64,000 bases of DNA from Streptomyces sp. NRRL WC-3618 (GCF_001280005.1 NZ_LGDW01000270.1:5335-69334); one strand, 5' to 3'; shown: positions 44,545-53,588, numbered from the stretch's first letter. Notes: generated by a model from the sequence alone, not told the origin. Program-made: numbers and translations.

Positions 44545-45843
44545 CTAGCGCTGTTCGACCGGCACGAAGTCCCGCTCGACCACACCCGTGTAGATCTGGC
44601 GCGGGCGGCCGATACGCGATCCCGGCTCCTTGATCATCTCGTGCCACTGGGCGATCCAGCCCGGCAGGCGGCCGAGGGCGAACAGGACCGTGAACATCTC
44701 GGTCGGGAAGCCCATCGCGCGGTAGATGAGGCCCGTGTAGAAGTCGACGTTCGGGTAGAGGTTGCGCGAGACGAAGTAGTCGTCGGAGAGCGCGTGCTCC
44801 TCGAGCTTCAGCGCGATGTCCAGCAGCTCGTCGGACTTGCCGAGGGCCGAGAGGACGTCGTGCGCGGCAGCCTTGATGATCTTCGCGCGCGGGTCGAAGG
44901 ACTTGTACACCCGGTGGCCGAAGCCCATCAGGCGGACGCCGTCCTCCTTGTTCTTCACCTTGCGGATGAAGGAGTCGACGTCGCCGCCGTTCGCCTTGAT
45001 GCCCTCCAGCATCTCCAGCACGGACTGGTTGGCGCCGCCGTGCAGCGGGCCCCAGAGCGCGGAGATGCCGGCCGAGATCGACGCGAACATGTTCGCCTGG
45101 GAGGAACCGACCAGACGGACCGTCGACGTCGAACAGTTCTGCTCGTGGTCGGCGTGCAGAATCAGCAGCTTGTCGAGGGCGGAGACGACGACCGGGTCGA
45201 GGTCGTACTCCTGGGCCGGCACCGAGAACGTCATACGCAGGAAGTTCTCGACGTAACCGAGGTCGTTGCGCGGGTAGACGAACGGGTGACCGATCGACTT
45301 CTTGTACGCGTACGCGGCGATGGTCGGAAGCTTGGCGAGCAGCCGGATCGTCGAGAGGTTGCGCTGCTTCTCGTCGAACGGGTTGTGGCTGTCCTGGTAG
45401 AAGGTCGACAGCGCCGAGACGACCGACGACAGCATCGCCATCGGGTGCGCGTCGCGCGGGAAGCCTCGGTAGAAGTTCTTGACGTCCTCGTGCAGCAGGG
45501 TGTGCTGCGTGATCTCGTTCTTGAACACGGAGAGCTCGTCGACGGTCGGAAGCTCACCGTTGATCAGCAGGAACGCCACCTCGAGGAAGGTGGACCGCTC
45601 GGCGAGCTGCTCGATGGGATACCCGCGGTACCGGAGGATGCCCTCCTCGCCGTCGAGGTAGGTGATCGCGGATTTATAGGCGGCCGTGTTGCCGTAGCCG
45701 CTGTCCAGCGTCACCAGACCGGTCTGAGCGCGGAGCTTCCCGATGTCGAAGCCCTTGTCGCCGACGGTGCTGTCGATCACCGGGTAGGTGTACTCGCCAT
45801 CGCCGAACCGCAGTACTACAGCGTTGTTGGTGTGCTCGCTCAC
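44545..45843 (-). CDS. gltA: Citrate synthase
   Basis: A 432-residue type II citrate synthase condensing oxaloacetate and acetyl-CoA. GTG 45843 (VSEHTNNAVVL) follows GAGGGA and matches the usual Streptomyces N-terminus; the longer frame adds Arg-rich codons without a ribosome site. Catalytic residues are His in PLHGGANQ, His in GFGHRVYK and Asp in NVDFYTG. The length and the N-terminal beta region are typical of the hexameric bacterial form. It is the major TCA entry enzyme, also called citA in Streptomyces. Confidence 0.95.
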   Translation of the reverse strand: MSEHTNNAVVLRFGDGEYTYPVIDSTVGDKGFDIGKLRAQTGLVTLDSGYGNTAAYKSAITYLDGEEGILRYRGYPIEQLAERSTFLEVAFLLINGELPTVDELSVFKNEITQHTLLHEDVKNFYRGFPRDAHPMAMLSSVVSALSTFYQDSHNPFDEKQRNLSTIRLLAKLPTIAAYAYKKSIGHPFVYPRNDLGYVENFLRMTFSVPAQEYDLDPVVVSALDKLLILHADHEQNCSTSTVRLVGSSQANMFASISAGISALWGPLHGGANQSVLEMLEGIKANGGDVDSFIRKVKNKEDGVRLMGFGHRVYKSFDPRAKIIKAAAHDVLSALGKSDELLDIALKLEEHALSDDYFVSRNLYPNVDFYTGLIYRAMGFPTEMFTVLFALGRLPGWIAQWHEMIKEPGSRIGRPRQIYTGVVERDFVPVEQR

Positions 45844-46079
45844 GTCATCCCTCACCGACGTTGTGCCTCTTCTTCGAGGTGCCCTGACTGTCTCTACCAT
45901 CCCCCATTTGGCGCAGGAGAGTGCACTCGGGGTCGACCATTGGGCCTATCGGCGGCACTCAGTGCCGCCAACCAACTCATCCTGCCCCCCTTCGCCCTGG
46001 TTCCGGAAGTGCTGTGTGACCTTTGTGACTCATTTGATCGATCATTTCCGGCGATCACCCCGACACCGGCCCGCAACGG

Positions 46080-48332
46080 CTATGACTTCAGCCTGAAGTC
46101 CAGTGCGGTGCAGCGCCGTCCCGCCGACACCGTGCGCACCGCCTGGCCGATGGCCTTGCGCGAACCCACCAGCACCACCAGCTTCTTCGCCCGCGTGACG
46201 GCCGTATACAAGAGGTTGCGCTGGAGCATCATCCACGCGCCCGTGGTGACCGGGATGACCACCGCCGGGTACTCGCTGCCCTGGGAGCGGTGGATGGTCA
46301 CGGCGTACGCGTGGGCGAGTTCGTCCAGCTCATCGAAGTCGTACGGCACCTCCTCGTCCTCGTCCGTCAGGACGGTGAGGCGCTGCTCGACCTCGTCGAG
46401 GGAGGTGACGACGCCGACCGTGCCGTTGAAGACGCCGTTCTCGCCCTTGTCATAATTGTTGCGGATCTGCGTGACCTTGTCGCCGATCCGGAAGACCCGG
46501 CCGCCGAACCGCTTCTCGGGGAGGTCGGGGCGTCCCGGTGTGATCGCCTGCTGGAGCAGCCCGTTGAGGTTTCCGGCGCCCGCGGGGCCCCGGTGCATCG
46601 GCGCGAGCACCTGGACGTCCCGCCGGGGATCGAGGCCGAACTTGGCCGGAATTCGTCGTGCAGCCACATCGACGGTGAGCCGGCCGGCCTCCTCCGTGTC
46701 GTCCTCGACGAAGAGGAAGAAGTCCTTCATGCCGTCGGTGAGCGGATGCTGCCCGGAGTTGATCCGGTGCGCGTTCGTCACGACACCCGACTGCTGGGCC
46801 TGCCGGAAGACCTTGGTGAGCCGGACGGCGGGCACCGGACTGCCGTCGGCCAGCAGGTCCCGCAGGACTTCGCCCGCGCCGACACTGGGGAGTTGGTCCA
46901 CGTCCCCGACGAACAGCAGGTGCGCTCCCGGCGCGACCGCCTTCACCAGCTTGTTGGCGAGCAGCAGGTCCAGCATCGACGCCTCGTCCACGACCACCAG
47001 GTCGGCGTCGAGCGGGCGGTCCCTGTCGTAGGCCGCGTCGCCGCCCGGCTTCAGTTCCAGGAGGCGGTGGACGGTGGACGCCTCGGCGCCGGTGAGTTCG
47101 GCGAGGCGCTTGGCGGCGCGGCCGGTCGGGGCCGCGAGGACGACCTTGGCCTTCTTGGCGCGCGCCAGCTCCACGATCGAGCGGACCGTGAAGGACTTGC
47201 CGCAGCCCGGTCCGCCGGTGAGGACAGCCACCTTCTGCGTCAGTGCGAGCCGGACGGCCGCCTCCTGCTCGGGGGCGAGATCGGCCCCCGTACGGCCCTG
47301 GAGCCAGGTCAGCGCCTTGTCCCAGGCCACGTCGTGGAAAACGGGCATCCGGTCCTCGCCGGTGCGCAGGAGGCGCAACAGCTGGGCGGAGAGGGAGAGT
47401 TCGGCGCGGTGGAAGGGGACCAGGTAGACGGCCGTCACCGGCTCCGAGTCGCCGTCGGGGCCGGGGACCTTCTCCCGTACGACCCCCGGGTCCTCTCCCT
47501 CCTCCGGGGGCGCCGCGAGTTCGGCGAGGCACTCGATGACGAGGCCCGTGTCGACCTGGAGGAGCTTGACCGCGTCCGCGATCAGCCGTTCCTCGGGGAG
47601 GTAGCAGTTGCCCTGGTCGGTGGCCTGCGAAAGGGCGTACTGGAGGCCCGCCTTGACGCGCTCGGGGCTGTCGTGCGGGATGCCGACGGACTGCGCGATC
47701 TTGTCGGCGGTGAGGAAACCGATGCCCCAGACGTCGGACGCGAGGCGGTAGGGCTGGTTCTTGACGACGGAGATCGAGGCGTCGCCGTACTTCTTGTAGA
47801 TGCGCACGGCGATCGACGTGGAGACCTCGACGGTCTGGAGGAAGAGCATGACCTCCTTGATCGCCTTCTGCTCCTCCCAGGCGTCGGCGATCTTCCTGGT
47901 GCGCTTGGGGCCGAGACCCGGCACCTCGATGAGCCGCTTGGGCTCCTCCTCGATGATCCGGAGGGTGTCCAGGCCGAAGTGCTGCGTGATCCGGTCGGCG
48001 AAGACCGGGCCGATGCCCTTGACCAGGCCGGAGCCGAGATAGCGGCGCATGCCCTGGACCGTGGCGGGCAGGAGGGTTGTGTAGTTCTCAACGGTGAACT
48101 GCTTGCCGTACTGCTGATGGGAGCCCCAGCGGCCCTCCATACGCAGCGACTCGCCGACCTGGGCGCCGAGCAGCGCGCCCACGACGGTGAGCAGGTCGCC
48201 GGCGCCGCGGCCGGTGTCGACCCGGGCGACCGTGTAGCCGTTGTCTTCGTTCGCGTACGTGATCCTTTCCAGCACGCCTTCGAGTACGGCCAGTTGCCGC
48301 TCGCCCGTGGACTTCCCCGCCTGGTTGGACAT
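46080..48332 (-). CDS. recD2: RecD2-type SF1 DNA helicase
   Basis: 750 residues. The N-terminal OB-like region is followed by helix-hairpin-helix repeats (GLVKGIGPVFADRI, EVPGLGPKRTRKI). The helicase core has Walker A TGGPGCGKS, motif II VVDEASMLD, motif III GDVDQLPSVGAGE, and motifs V-VI TIHRSQGSEYPAV and LYTAVTRAKKLVVLVG. It is a 5'-3' single-strand helicase outside RecBCD, acting in repair. ATG 48332. It ends 236 bp before the citrate synthase start, on the same strand. Confidence 0.94.
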   Translation of the reverse strand: MSNQAGKSTGERQLAVLEGVLERITYANEDNGYTVARVDTGRGAGDLLTVVGALLGAQVGESLRMEGRWGSHQQYGKQFTVENYTTLLPATVQGMRRYLGSGLVKGIGPVFADRITQHFGLDTLRIIEEEPKRLIEVPGLGPKRTRKIADAWEEQKAIKEVMLFLQTVEVSTSIAVRIYKKYGDASISVVKNQPYRLASDVWGIGFLTADKIAQSVGIPHDSPERVKAGLQYALSQATDQGNCYLPEERLIADAVKLLQVDTGLVIECLAELAAPPEEGEDPGVVREKVPGPDGDSEPVTAVYLVPFHRAELSLSAQLLRLLRTGEDRMPVFHDVAWDKALTWLQGRTGADLAPEQEAAVRLALTQKVAVLTGGPGCGKSFTVRSIVELARAKKAKVVLAAPTGRAAKRLAELTGAEASTVHRLLELKPGGDAAYDRDRPLDADLVVVDEASMLDLLLANKLVKAVAPGAHLLFVGDVDQLPSVGAGEVLRDLLADGSPVPAVRLTKVFRQAQQSGVVTNAHRINSGQHPLTDGMKDFFLFVEDDTEEAGRLTVDVAARRIPAKFGLDPRRDVQVLAPMHRGPAGAGNLNGLLQQAITPGRPDLPEKRFGGRVFRIGDKVTQIRNNYDKGENGVFNGTVGVVTSLDEVEQRLTVLTDEDEEVPYDFDELDELAHAYAVTIHRSQGSEYPAVVIPVTTGAWMMLQRNLLYTAVTRAKKLVVLVGSRKAIGQAVRTVSAGRRCTALDFRLKS

Positions 48333-48350
48333 GATCCGACGGTACCGGGC

Positions 48351-48398
48351 GGGTGTGACAGCCCCGGCCTCCTGGACGGGGCCTCGGCTGTCACACCC
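48351..48398 (-). terminator. Hairpin terminator between the GH16 gene and recD2
   Basis: 13-bp perfect arms (48351-48363 and 48386-48398) enclose a GC-rich loop. It lies 9 bp after the GH16 stop and just before the recD2 start on the same strand. Confidence 0.8.
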
Positions 48399-48406
48399 GG
48401 TTCACC

Positions 48407-49138
48407 TCACGGGAAGTACGGCGTGTGGGTGATCGAGGAGATCTTGAGGTAGCGGGCGCCGTCGCCGGTGGCCCAGGTGGAGGAGTCCGGGTTGCCTGGC
48501 CAGTCGCCGCCGACCGCGATGTTGGCGATGAAGCGCAGGCCCGTGCCGGACGGGGCGCGGTACCAGGTGGTGCCCGTGGTGACGCCGTCCACGGCGAAGT
48601 CGATGTGGTCCGGGAACCAGCTGAACGAGTACCGGTGGTACGCGTTCGTCCAGGCGGCGGAGTTCTTCGAGAACTGCTGCTGGTTGTTGTTGACGTCGTG
48701 GGACGTCTGGTAGACGGTGCCCGGGTTCTGCCCCACGATCTCGGCGGCGTCGAACTCCGGGAGCCACGGGTTCAGGTACGCCGCCCACACCGCCGGCAGC
48801 AGGCCGCGCCCGTTGGGCATGTTCGCGGTGAAGCTGTACGTGCCGTACCCGTACAGCTTCGTCGACTCCACGCGGCCCGAGTAGTAGACCCCACCGCCGG
48901 CGTTGTACGCCTTGATGACCAGCGTGTTGCCCTCGTACCAGACGCAGTCCGGGCGGTACGTCTCCAGCTCGTTGTTGGGAGTCCACCTCCCGCTGATCTT
49001 GTTCCAGGAGTTGACGGTCACCGGGCTGCCCCAGGAGGCGGCCTGGGAGGTCTGCGCACCCAGCATCAGTGCGGGCGGTACGGCCAGGCCGGCGCCGAGT
49101 ATGCGTCTGCGGCTCGGCATGGGCGGTGTGGGGGTCAT
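48407..49138 (-). CDS. Secreted glycoside hydrolase family 16 enzyme (Tat-type signal)
   Basis: A 243-residue protein. ATG 49138 follows GGAG; the frame extends upstream without a ribosome site. SRRRILGAG starts a twin-arginine signal ending near QAA. The beta-jelly-roll catalytic site is EFDAAE, the E-x-D-x-x-E form of GH16, where the first Glu is nucleophile and the last the acid/base. Other family landmarks are SGRVEST and YHRYSFSWFPDHIDFAVDG. It likely cuts a beta-1,3 or beta-1,3-1,4 glucan or galactan. A LacI-type operator precedes it. Confidence 0.9.
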   Translation of the reverse strand: MTPTPPMPSRRRILGAGLAVPPALMLGAQTSQAASWGSPVTVNSWNKISGRWTPNNELETYRPDCVWYEGNTLVIKAYNAGGGVYYSGRVESTKLYGYGTYSFTANMPNGRGLLPAVWAAYLNPWLPEFDAAEIVGQNPGTVYQTSHDVNNNQQQFSKNSAAWTNAYHRYSFSWFPDHIDFAVDGVTTGTTWYRAPSGTGLRFIANIAVGGDWPGNPDSSTWATGDGARYLKISSITHTPYFP

Positions 49139-49172
49139 CGCAGCTCCATTGCTTGGATGAACGAGGGAAGTG

Positions 49173-49184
49173 AGAGCGCTTCCA
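49173..49184. promoter_or_regulatory. LacI-family operator upstream of the GH16 gene
   Basis: GAGAGCGCTTCC centres on the palindrome AGCGCT, as in glucan- and cellobiose-responsive LacI operators of Streptomyces. It lies 35 bp before the GH16 start, so the gene is probably repressed without its sugar inducer. Confidence 0.6.
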
Positions 49185-49375
49185 CGCCCCACTTGTCGGT
49201 GGACTGTAAGGATCCGTTCGTCCATTGACAAGATGTGCCGCAAAGATCGACATGCGCCTTCACAGGTTGAACGCAACCGGGACAACAGGGACTGCCTGCG
49301 GAAACGCTCGCGGCAACGCCCACCCCCATCACGATCCGGTGATCGAGAACCGGCCAGGGGCTTGATTTACGTGCG

Positions 49376-49422
49376 TGTAATCGATTCCACCGGTCTTTCA
49401 ATCGGCCGTGTAAACGATTCCA
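49376..49422. promoter_or_regulatory. Two LacI/RbsR-type operators
   Basis: TGTAATCGATTCCA (49376-49389) and TGTAAACGATTCCA (49409-49422) both fit TG-N-AA-N-CG-N-TT-N-CA, the general LacI operator. They are 33 bp apart, about three helical turns. They stand at the head of the decayed ribose operon. Confidence 0.72.
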
Positions 49423-49529
49423 CACGGCCATGCAGCCACAAGAACAGCCAGGTCTTACCCCATCAACACCAGCCGGGTGGGAACCAGCCCGGGATCTTGA
49501 ATCAAGATCAAGGAGACAGCACGTGCTTG

Positions 49530-49887
49530 GTTCTCCGACTGGGACCGCACCAAGGGCCTCGACGTCATGACCAACCTCCTCCAGGCCAACCCCGGCATCA
49601 GCGGTGTCTTCGCCGAGAACGACGAGATGGCGCTCGGCGCGATCAAGGCGCTGGGCAGCAAGGCGGGCACGTCGGCGCAGGTGATCGGCTTCGACGGTAC
49701 GCCGGACGGGCTGAAGGCGGTCGCGGACGGTTCGCTGTACGCGTCGGTCGCCCAGCAGCCCAAGGAGCTCGGGAGGATCGCGGTACGGAACGCGCTGCGG
49801 GTCGCCGAGGAGAAGGGCGTCGCGAAGACGGTGATGGTGCCGGTGAAGGTGGTCACGAAGGAGAACGTGGCGGGGTTCGGGGGCTGA
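49530..49887 (+). pseudogene. rbsB: 3' remnant of rbsB, ribose ABC transporter substrate-binding protein
   Basis: About 118 codons of the C-terminal domain of a periplasmic-binding-protein type 1 protein (DWDRTKGLDVM, NPGISGVFAENDEMALGA, IGFDGTPDGLKAV, VAQQPKELGRIAV). The signal peptide, lipobox and first two thirds are missing. The sequence directly upstream is the start of another gene: AAGGAG, then GTG, joined out of frame after 4-5 codons. So one deletion removed everything from the first operon gene to mid rbsB, including presumed rbsA and rbsC. A start at ATG 49567 without ribosome site is all that remains. Confidence 0.85.
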
Positions 49888-50056
49888 GCCGGTCGCAGCT
49901 GGGGGCTGCGGGAAGCTGTGGGGAAGCGGGCAGGCCGGACGCCTCTTGTCGAGGCCGCCCGGCCTACCCGGTGGCGGACCGGGTGACGGAACTGGGCATT
50001 TCGCCCGTCCGGCCGGCCGTCAGCCGGTACAACTGATCTGTATGGGGAGACTGTTC

Positions 50057-50965
50057 ATGAGCGACTACGACCTGCTGGTCGTGGGATCGGCCAACGCCGA
50101 CCTGGTCACCGTGGTCGAGCGGCGGCCGGCGGCCGGTGAGACGGTGCTCGGGTCCGACCTGGTCGTCCACCCGGGGGGCAAGGGCGCCAACCAGGCGGTC
50201 GCCGCCGCCCGGCTGGGGGCGCGTACGGCGCTGCTGGCCCGGGTCGGCGACGACGGCCACGGCCGACTGCTGCTCGACTCGATGGTGGACGCCGGTGTCG
50301 ACACGGTGGGCGTACTGGTCGGCGGGGCGCCCACGGGGGTCGCGCTGATCACGGTGGATCCGTCGGGCGACAACAGCATCGTGGTGTCGCCGGGCGCCAA
50401 CGGACGGCTGGTGCCCGAGGACGTCCGGTCGGCCGGGAGCCTGTTCCAGGCGGCGCGGGTGGTGTCGGCGCAGCTGGAGATTCCGCTGGAGTCGGTCGTG
50501 GAGGTCGTACGGAACCTGTCTCCCGAGAGCCGGTTCGTCCTCAATCCGTCGCCTCCTCGCCCATTGCCGCGTGAAGTCCTGGCGGCCTGCGATCCGTTGA
50601 TCGTGAACGAGCACGAGGCCCGGGTGATCGCCGGTGCGGACACCGAGCTCGGCGACTCGCCGGAGGACTGGGCGAAGGCGCTGCTCGCGCTCGGGCCGCG
50701 CTCGGTCGTCATCACGCTGGGCGCGCAGGGCGCGCTGGTCGCCATACGGGCCGGGGAGCGGGTACGGGTGCCGTCGGTACCGGTGGACGCCGTGGACACG
50801 ACGGGGGCGGGCGACGCGTTCACCGCCGCGCTGGCGTGGCGGCTGGGCGCGGGCGAGTCGTTGGCCGAGGCGGCGGCGTACGCGGCCCGGGTGGGCGCGG
50901 TCGCGGTGACGCGGGCCGGCGCCCAGGAGTCGTTCCCGACCGCTGAGGAGGTCGAGGGTCTTTGA
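50057..50965 (+). CDS. rbsK: Ribokinase
   Basis: A 302-residue PfkB-family kinase that phosphorylates ribose. ATG 50057 follows GGGGAG. Substrate motif VHPGGKGANQAVAAARLG near the N-terminus; catalytic DTTGAGDAFTAAL with the base Asp near the C-terminus. The gene is complete. It ends in a TTGA overlap with rbsD. Because its transporter is gone, it can serve only ribose produced inside the cell or imported by another system. Confidence 0.93.
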   Translation: MSDYDLLVVGSANADLVTVVERRPAAGETVLGSDLVVHPGGKGANQAVAAARLGARTALLARVGDDGHGRLLLDSMVDAGVDTVGVLVGGAPTGVALITVDPSGDNSIVVSPGANGRLVPEDVRSAGSLFQAARVVSAQLEIPLESVVEVVRNLSPESRFVLNPSPPRPLPREVLAACDPLIVNEHEARVIAGADTELGDSPEDWAKALLALGPRSVVITLGAQGALVAIRAGERVRVPSVPVDAVDTTGAGDAFTAALAWRLGAGESLAEAAAYAARVGAVAVTRAGAQESFPTAEEVEGL

Positions 50966-51209
50966 AGCGGGGCGGAATACTGAACCGTCATCTCTCGGGC
51001 GCGCTCGCCGAGTTGGGCCACGGTGACGGGGTGCTGGTGCGTGAAAGGGGGCGGCGAAGCTGCTGTACGAGTACTTTCCCGACGGCGCCCTCGCACTCGT
51101 CCCGCATGAGCGGCTCAAGGAGCTGTCGGCGGGGGCGCGGCTCGTCGTACGGACGGGGGAGGCCCGGCCGTACGCGAACGTGCTGCTGCGGTGCGGGGTC
51201 TTCTTCTGA
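50962..51209 (+). pseudogene. rbsD: rbsD (D-ribose pyranase) with an internal deletion and frameshift
   Basis: The first 26-28 codons (MKRGGILNRHLSGALAELGHGDGVL, from TTG 50962) and the last 50 or so (AKLLYEYFP to [25 protein letters not shown], stop 51209) are those of RbsD. The middle 55 or so residues are missing and the two parts are in different frames, meeting near 51040. Full RbsD has about 130 residues. The first frame continues to 51225 as nonsense. Confidence 0.85.
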
Positions 51210-51237
51210 GCCGGGTTTTCTTTGAGCCGGGTTCGGC

Positions 51238-51885
51238 TCAGAGACCCGAGCGGGTGAACGTCACATGGGTGACGCCGGTGGGCGAGGAGGTCGCCTGGAC
51301 GTCGTAGTCCTTCTCGAGGTCCTCCAGTCCGTCCCAGAGGCGTACACCTCGGCCGAGCAGGACCGGGACGACCACCGTGTGCAGGTGGTCGATGAGCCCG
51401 GCGGCGAGGAAGTCGCGGACCACGGTGGGCCCGCCGCCGATGCGGACGTCCTGGCCGCCCGCCGCCTCGCGGGCCGTGTCGAGCGCCTTGGCGGGCGACG
51501 TGTCGAGGAAGTGGAACGTCGTGCCGCCCTCCATCTCGATCGAGGGGCGGGGGTGGTGGGTGAGGATGAAGGTCGGGGTGTGGAACGGCGGGTTGGGCCC
51601 CCACCAGCCCTTCCACTCCGGGTCCTCGTGCCAGCCGGGCGGGCCGAACTTCCCGGCGCCCATGATCTCGGCGCCGATCCCGGGCGCGAACTGCTGGGCG
51701 AAGGCGTCGTCGACTCCCTTGGCCCCGCCGGCCTGGTCGGTCATCTCGTGCCAGAACCGGGTGGTGAACATCCACTGGTGCAGCCTCTCGCCCGCGTGGC
51801 CGAACGGCGCGTCAAGGGTCAGCCCCTCACCGGTGCCGAAGCCGTCGAGCGAGATGGCGAAGTTGTGGACGCGGGCGAGTGACAT
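51238..51885 (-). CDS. Dihydrofolate-reductase-like (RibD C-terminal) family protein
   Basis: A 215-residue protein of the RibD-C/YwjB class. ATG 51885 opens VHNFAISLDGFGTGEG. NADPH-site motifs are RIGGGPTVVRDFLAAGLIDHL and VPVLLGRGVRLWDGL near the C-terminus. It is likely an NADPH-dependent reductase of unknown substrate; family members are not true FolA. It converges with the rbs remnant. Confidence 0.87.
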   Translation of the reverse strand: MSLARVHNFAISLDGFGTGEGLTLDAPFGHAGERLHQWMFTTRFWHEMTDQAGGAKGVDDAFAQQFAPGIGAEIMGAGKFGPPGWHEDPEWKGWWGPNPPFHTPTFILTHHPRPSIEMEGGTTFHFLDTSPAKALDTAREAAGGQDVRIGGGPTVVRDFLAAGLIDHLHTVVVPVLLGRGVRLWDGLEDLEKDYDVQATSSPTGVTHVTFTRSGL

Positions 51886-52150
51886 GTGCGGCGACTCCGT
51901 TGCGGTGGGTGGGTGGCTGAGCTTCGCTGGTTCTTCCCGGGGCTCAAGGTAGCCGGGGGCGGGGTCGGGCGCCGGTTGAATTCGGCATCGAGGGGGCCAT
52001 CCGTCGATCGGGCCCCCTCGCTCATGGAGCGTCCGCGCTGAGCGACGCGTGCTCGAGGTCGCCTCCCGATCCGATATTTCGCGAGGGGCGCTCCACCCTT
52101 CACCCGTAAGACAGATGAGAATGTCCCACTCCGGGTGTACGGGGGCTTTT

Positions 52151-52615
52151 GTGGATGCCAGGAATCTCTTCGACACCAGAACCACCTCCCGGCTCGTCCG
52201 ACTCGAATGGTCGGTCGCTCTCGCCGTTTCCGGTGTTGCCGCTCTGACGCATCTTTCCGAGATCCGCTGGTGGCTTTTCGTTTCCCTTTTCCTCGTCATC
52301 GATCTCATCGGATACATTCCGGGCGCCATCGCCTATCGGCGAAGCCCTGCCGGACTCATCGGGCGCGGTTACTACGTCGCCTACAACCTGATGCACTCAC
52401 TGGTCACCTGGGCCGTGTTCGCCGGGTTGTGGAGTTGGCTGGTCGGTGCGGAATGGGCGTTGCTGGCGCTGCCGATCCATCTTCTGGGAGACCGAGCCCT
52501 GTTCGGAAACACCCTCAAACCCTTCGGCGTGCCTTTCGAGCCCGCCACGCATCCGGAATTCGAGACCTTCCAGCGAGCCTACGAAGGGAAGGCGAGCGAT
52601 GCCGTCCGCGTTTGA
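52151..52615 (+). CDS. DUF4260-like small membrane protein
   Basis: A 154-residue protein from GTG 52151, which follows a GGGGG purine run; ATG 52115 is an alternative. Four hydrophobic segments and the pattern IDLIGYIPGA - YNLMHS - LPIHLLGDRALFGNTLKPFG resemble DUF4260 membrane proteins, whose HIGxDRxxGYGLK motif is altered here. The function is unknown. It is the first gene of an eight-gene operon and overlaps the DUF2156 gene by 17 bp. Confidence 0.7.
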   Translation: MDARNLFDTRTTSRLVRLEWSVALAVSGVAALTHLSEIRWWLFVSLFLVIDLIGYIPGAIAYRRSPAGLIGRGYYVAYNLMHSLVTWAVFAGLWSWLVGAEWALLALPIHLLGDRALFGNTLKPFGVPFEPATHPEFETFQRAYEGKASDAVRV

Positions 52616-53588
52616 TCTGGTGTCGGCCCACGCCGACAATCCCAGCGCGTTTCTCGCCCTCAACAGCGGAAACGAGTTCTTTCTCGACGAGCGTCACGAC
52701 GGTGTCTGTGCCTTTCGGCCGGCCCGGCGTCATCTCCTCCAGCTCGGTGGCCCCTTCGCCGCCCCCGGCGACCGTGCCGGGCTGCTGGACGCCTTCCTCG
52801 AGCGGGCCGCGTCCGGGCGGCGGCGCGTCATCGCCGTACAACTACAGGCCGATGACGCCCAGTTGTACGCCTCTCGCGGGTTCACCGTGAACCAGATGGG
52901 GGCTTCGTACGCCGTCGATCTGACGCGGTTCACGCTGCGCGGGTCGCCGTTCGTGCGGCTGCGGAACAAGATCTCCCGGGCCCGGCGTGCGGGGGTGGAG
53001 GTCGCCGAGGTTGATCCCACGGACGCTTCGGACGCCTCTGACGCCTCGGGTGAGCTCGATCTCCTCGATCGTGAATGGCTGCGCGAGAAAGGGAAAAGAA
53101 CGAAGGAGCTTCGGTTTCTCGTCGGGGAGCGTGGCGGGGCCGAGGAGAAGCGTCAGCGTGTTTTCACCGGTACCGTCGACGGGCGCATCGTGGGGTATGT
53201 CAGCTACTCCCCCGCCTTCGGCAGCCGTCCCGGTCGGCTGCACGATCTCAGTCGGCGTCGCGCGGACGCCCCGCCCGGCACGATGGAACTCATCAACTCG
53301 ACCGCGATCGAGCGCATCACCGCCGAGGGTGACAAATGGCTGCACTTCGGATTCACGCCCTTCGTCGGGCTCGATCCGGCCCTCGAAGTTCCGGGCGCCA
53401 GTGGAACGGTGGCGCGTGTCCTGCGTTTTCTCGGTGAGCACGGCGAGCGTGTCTATCCCGCCGCCGCGCAGCTCGACTACAAGGAGAAATGGGCACCGCA
53501 TGTCGTGCTGCCCGAATACATCGCCTTCCAGGGGCGGGTGACACCGGGCGCTTTGTGGCGGCTCGGGCGGGAGACCAACGCCATTTGA
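52599..53588 (+). CDS. DUF2156 domain protein (MprF catalytic-domain-like)
   Basis: A 329-residue soluble protein with the double-GNAT DUF2156 fold: HADNPSAFLALNSGNEFF, RRVIAVQLQADDAQLYASRGF, NKISRARRAGVEVAEVDP, and IVGYVSYSPAF. The C-terminal half retains the W-L-H-F-G-F-T-P-F strand typical of lysyl-phosphatidylglycerol synthases. Membrane helices of MprF are absent. Family enzymes transfer amino acids from aminoacyl-tRNA to lipids or other acceptors; whether this one does is inference. ATG 52599 follows AAGGGAAGG. Confidence 0.82.
   Translation: MPSAFDLVSAHADNPSAFLALNSGNEFFLDERHDGVCAFRPARRHLLQLGGPFAAPGDRAGLLDAFLERAASGRRRVIAVQLQADDAQLYASRGFTVNQMGASYAVDLTRFTLRGSPFVRLRNKISRARRAGVEVAEVDPTDASDASDASGELDLLDREWLREKGKRTKELRFLVGERGGAEEKRQRVFTGTVDGRIVGYVSYSPAFGSRPGRLHDLSRRRADAPPGTMELINSTAIERITAEGDKWLHFGFTPFVGLDPALEVPGASGTVARVLRFLGEHGERVYPAAAQLDYKEKWAPHVVLPEYIAFQGRVTPGALWRLGRETNAI

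Larger units (their letters stand above)
49139..49529. other. Gap between the GH16 gene and the rbs remnant
   Basis: 391 bp with the GH16 operator (49173-49184), two ribose-type operators (49376-49422) and, at its end, a ribosome site and GTG start near 49522 that belonged to a deleted gene. Confidence 0.6.

Noticed and set aside
50962..51225. 87-codon frame as a new small protein
   Set aside because: Its second half is out-of-frame RbsD sequence; the correct RbsD C-terminus is readable in another frame to 51209.
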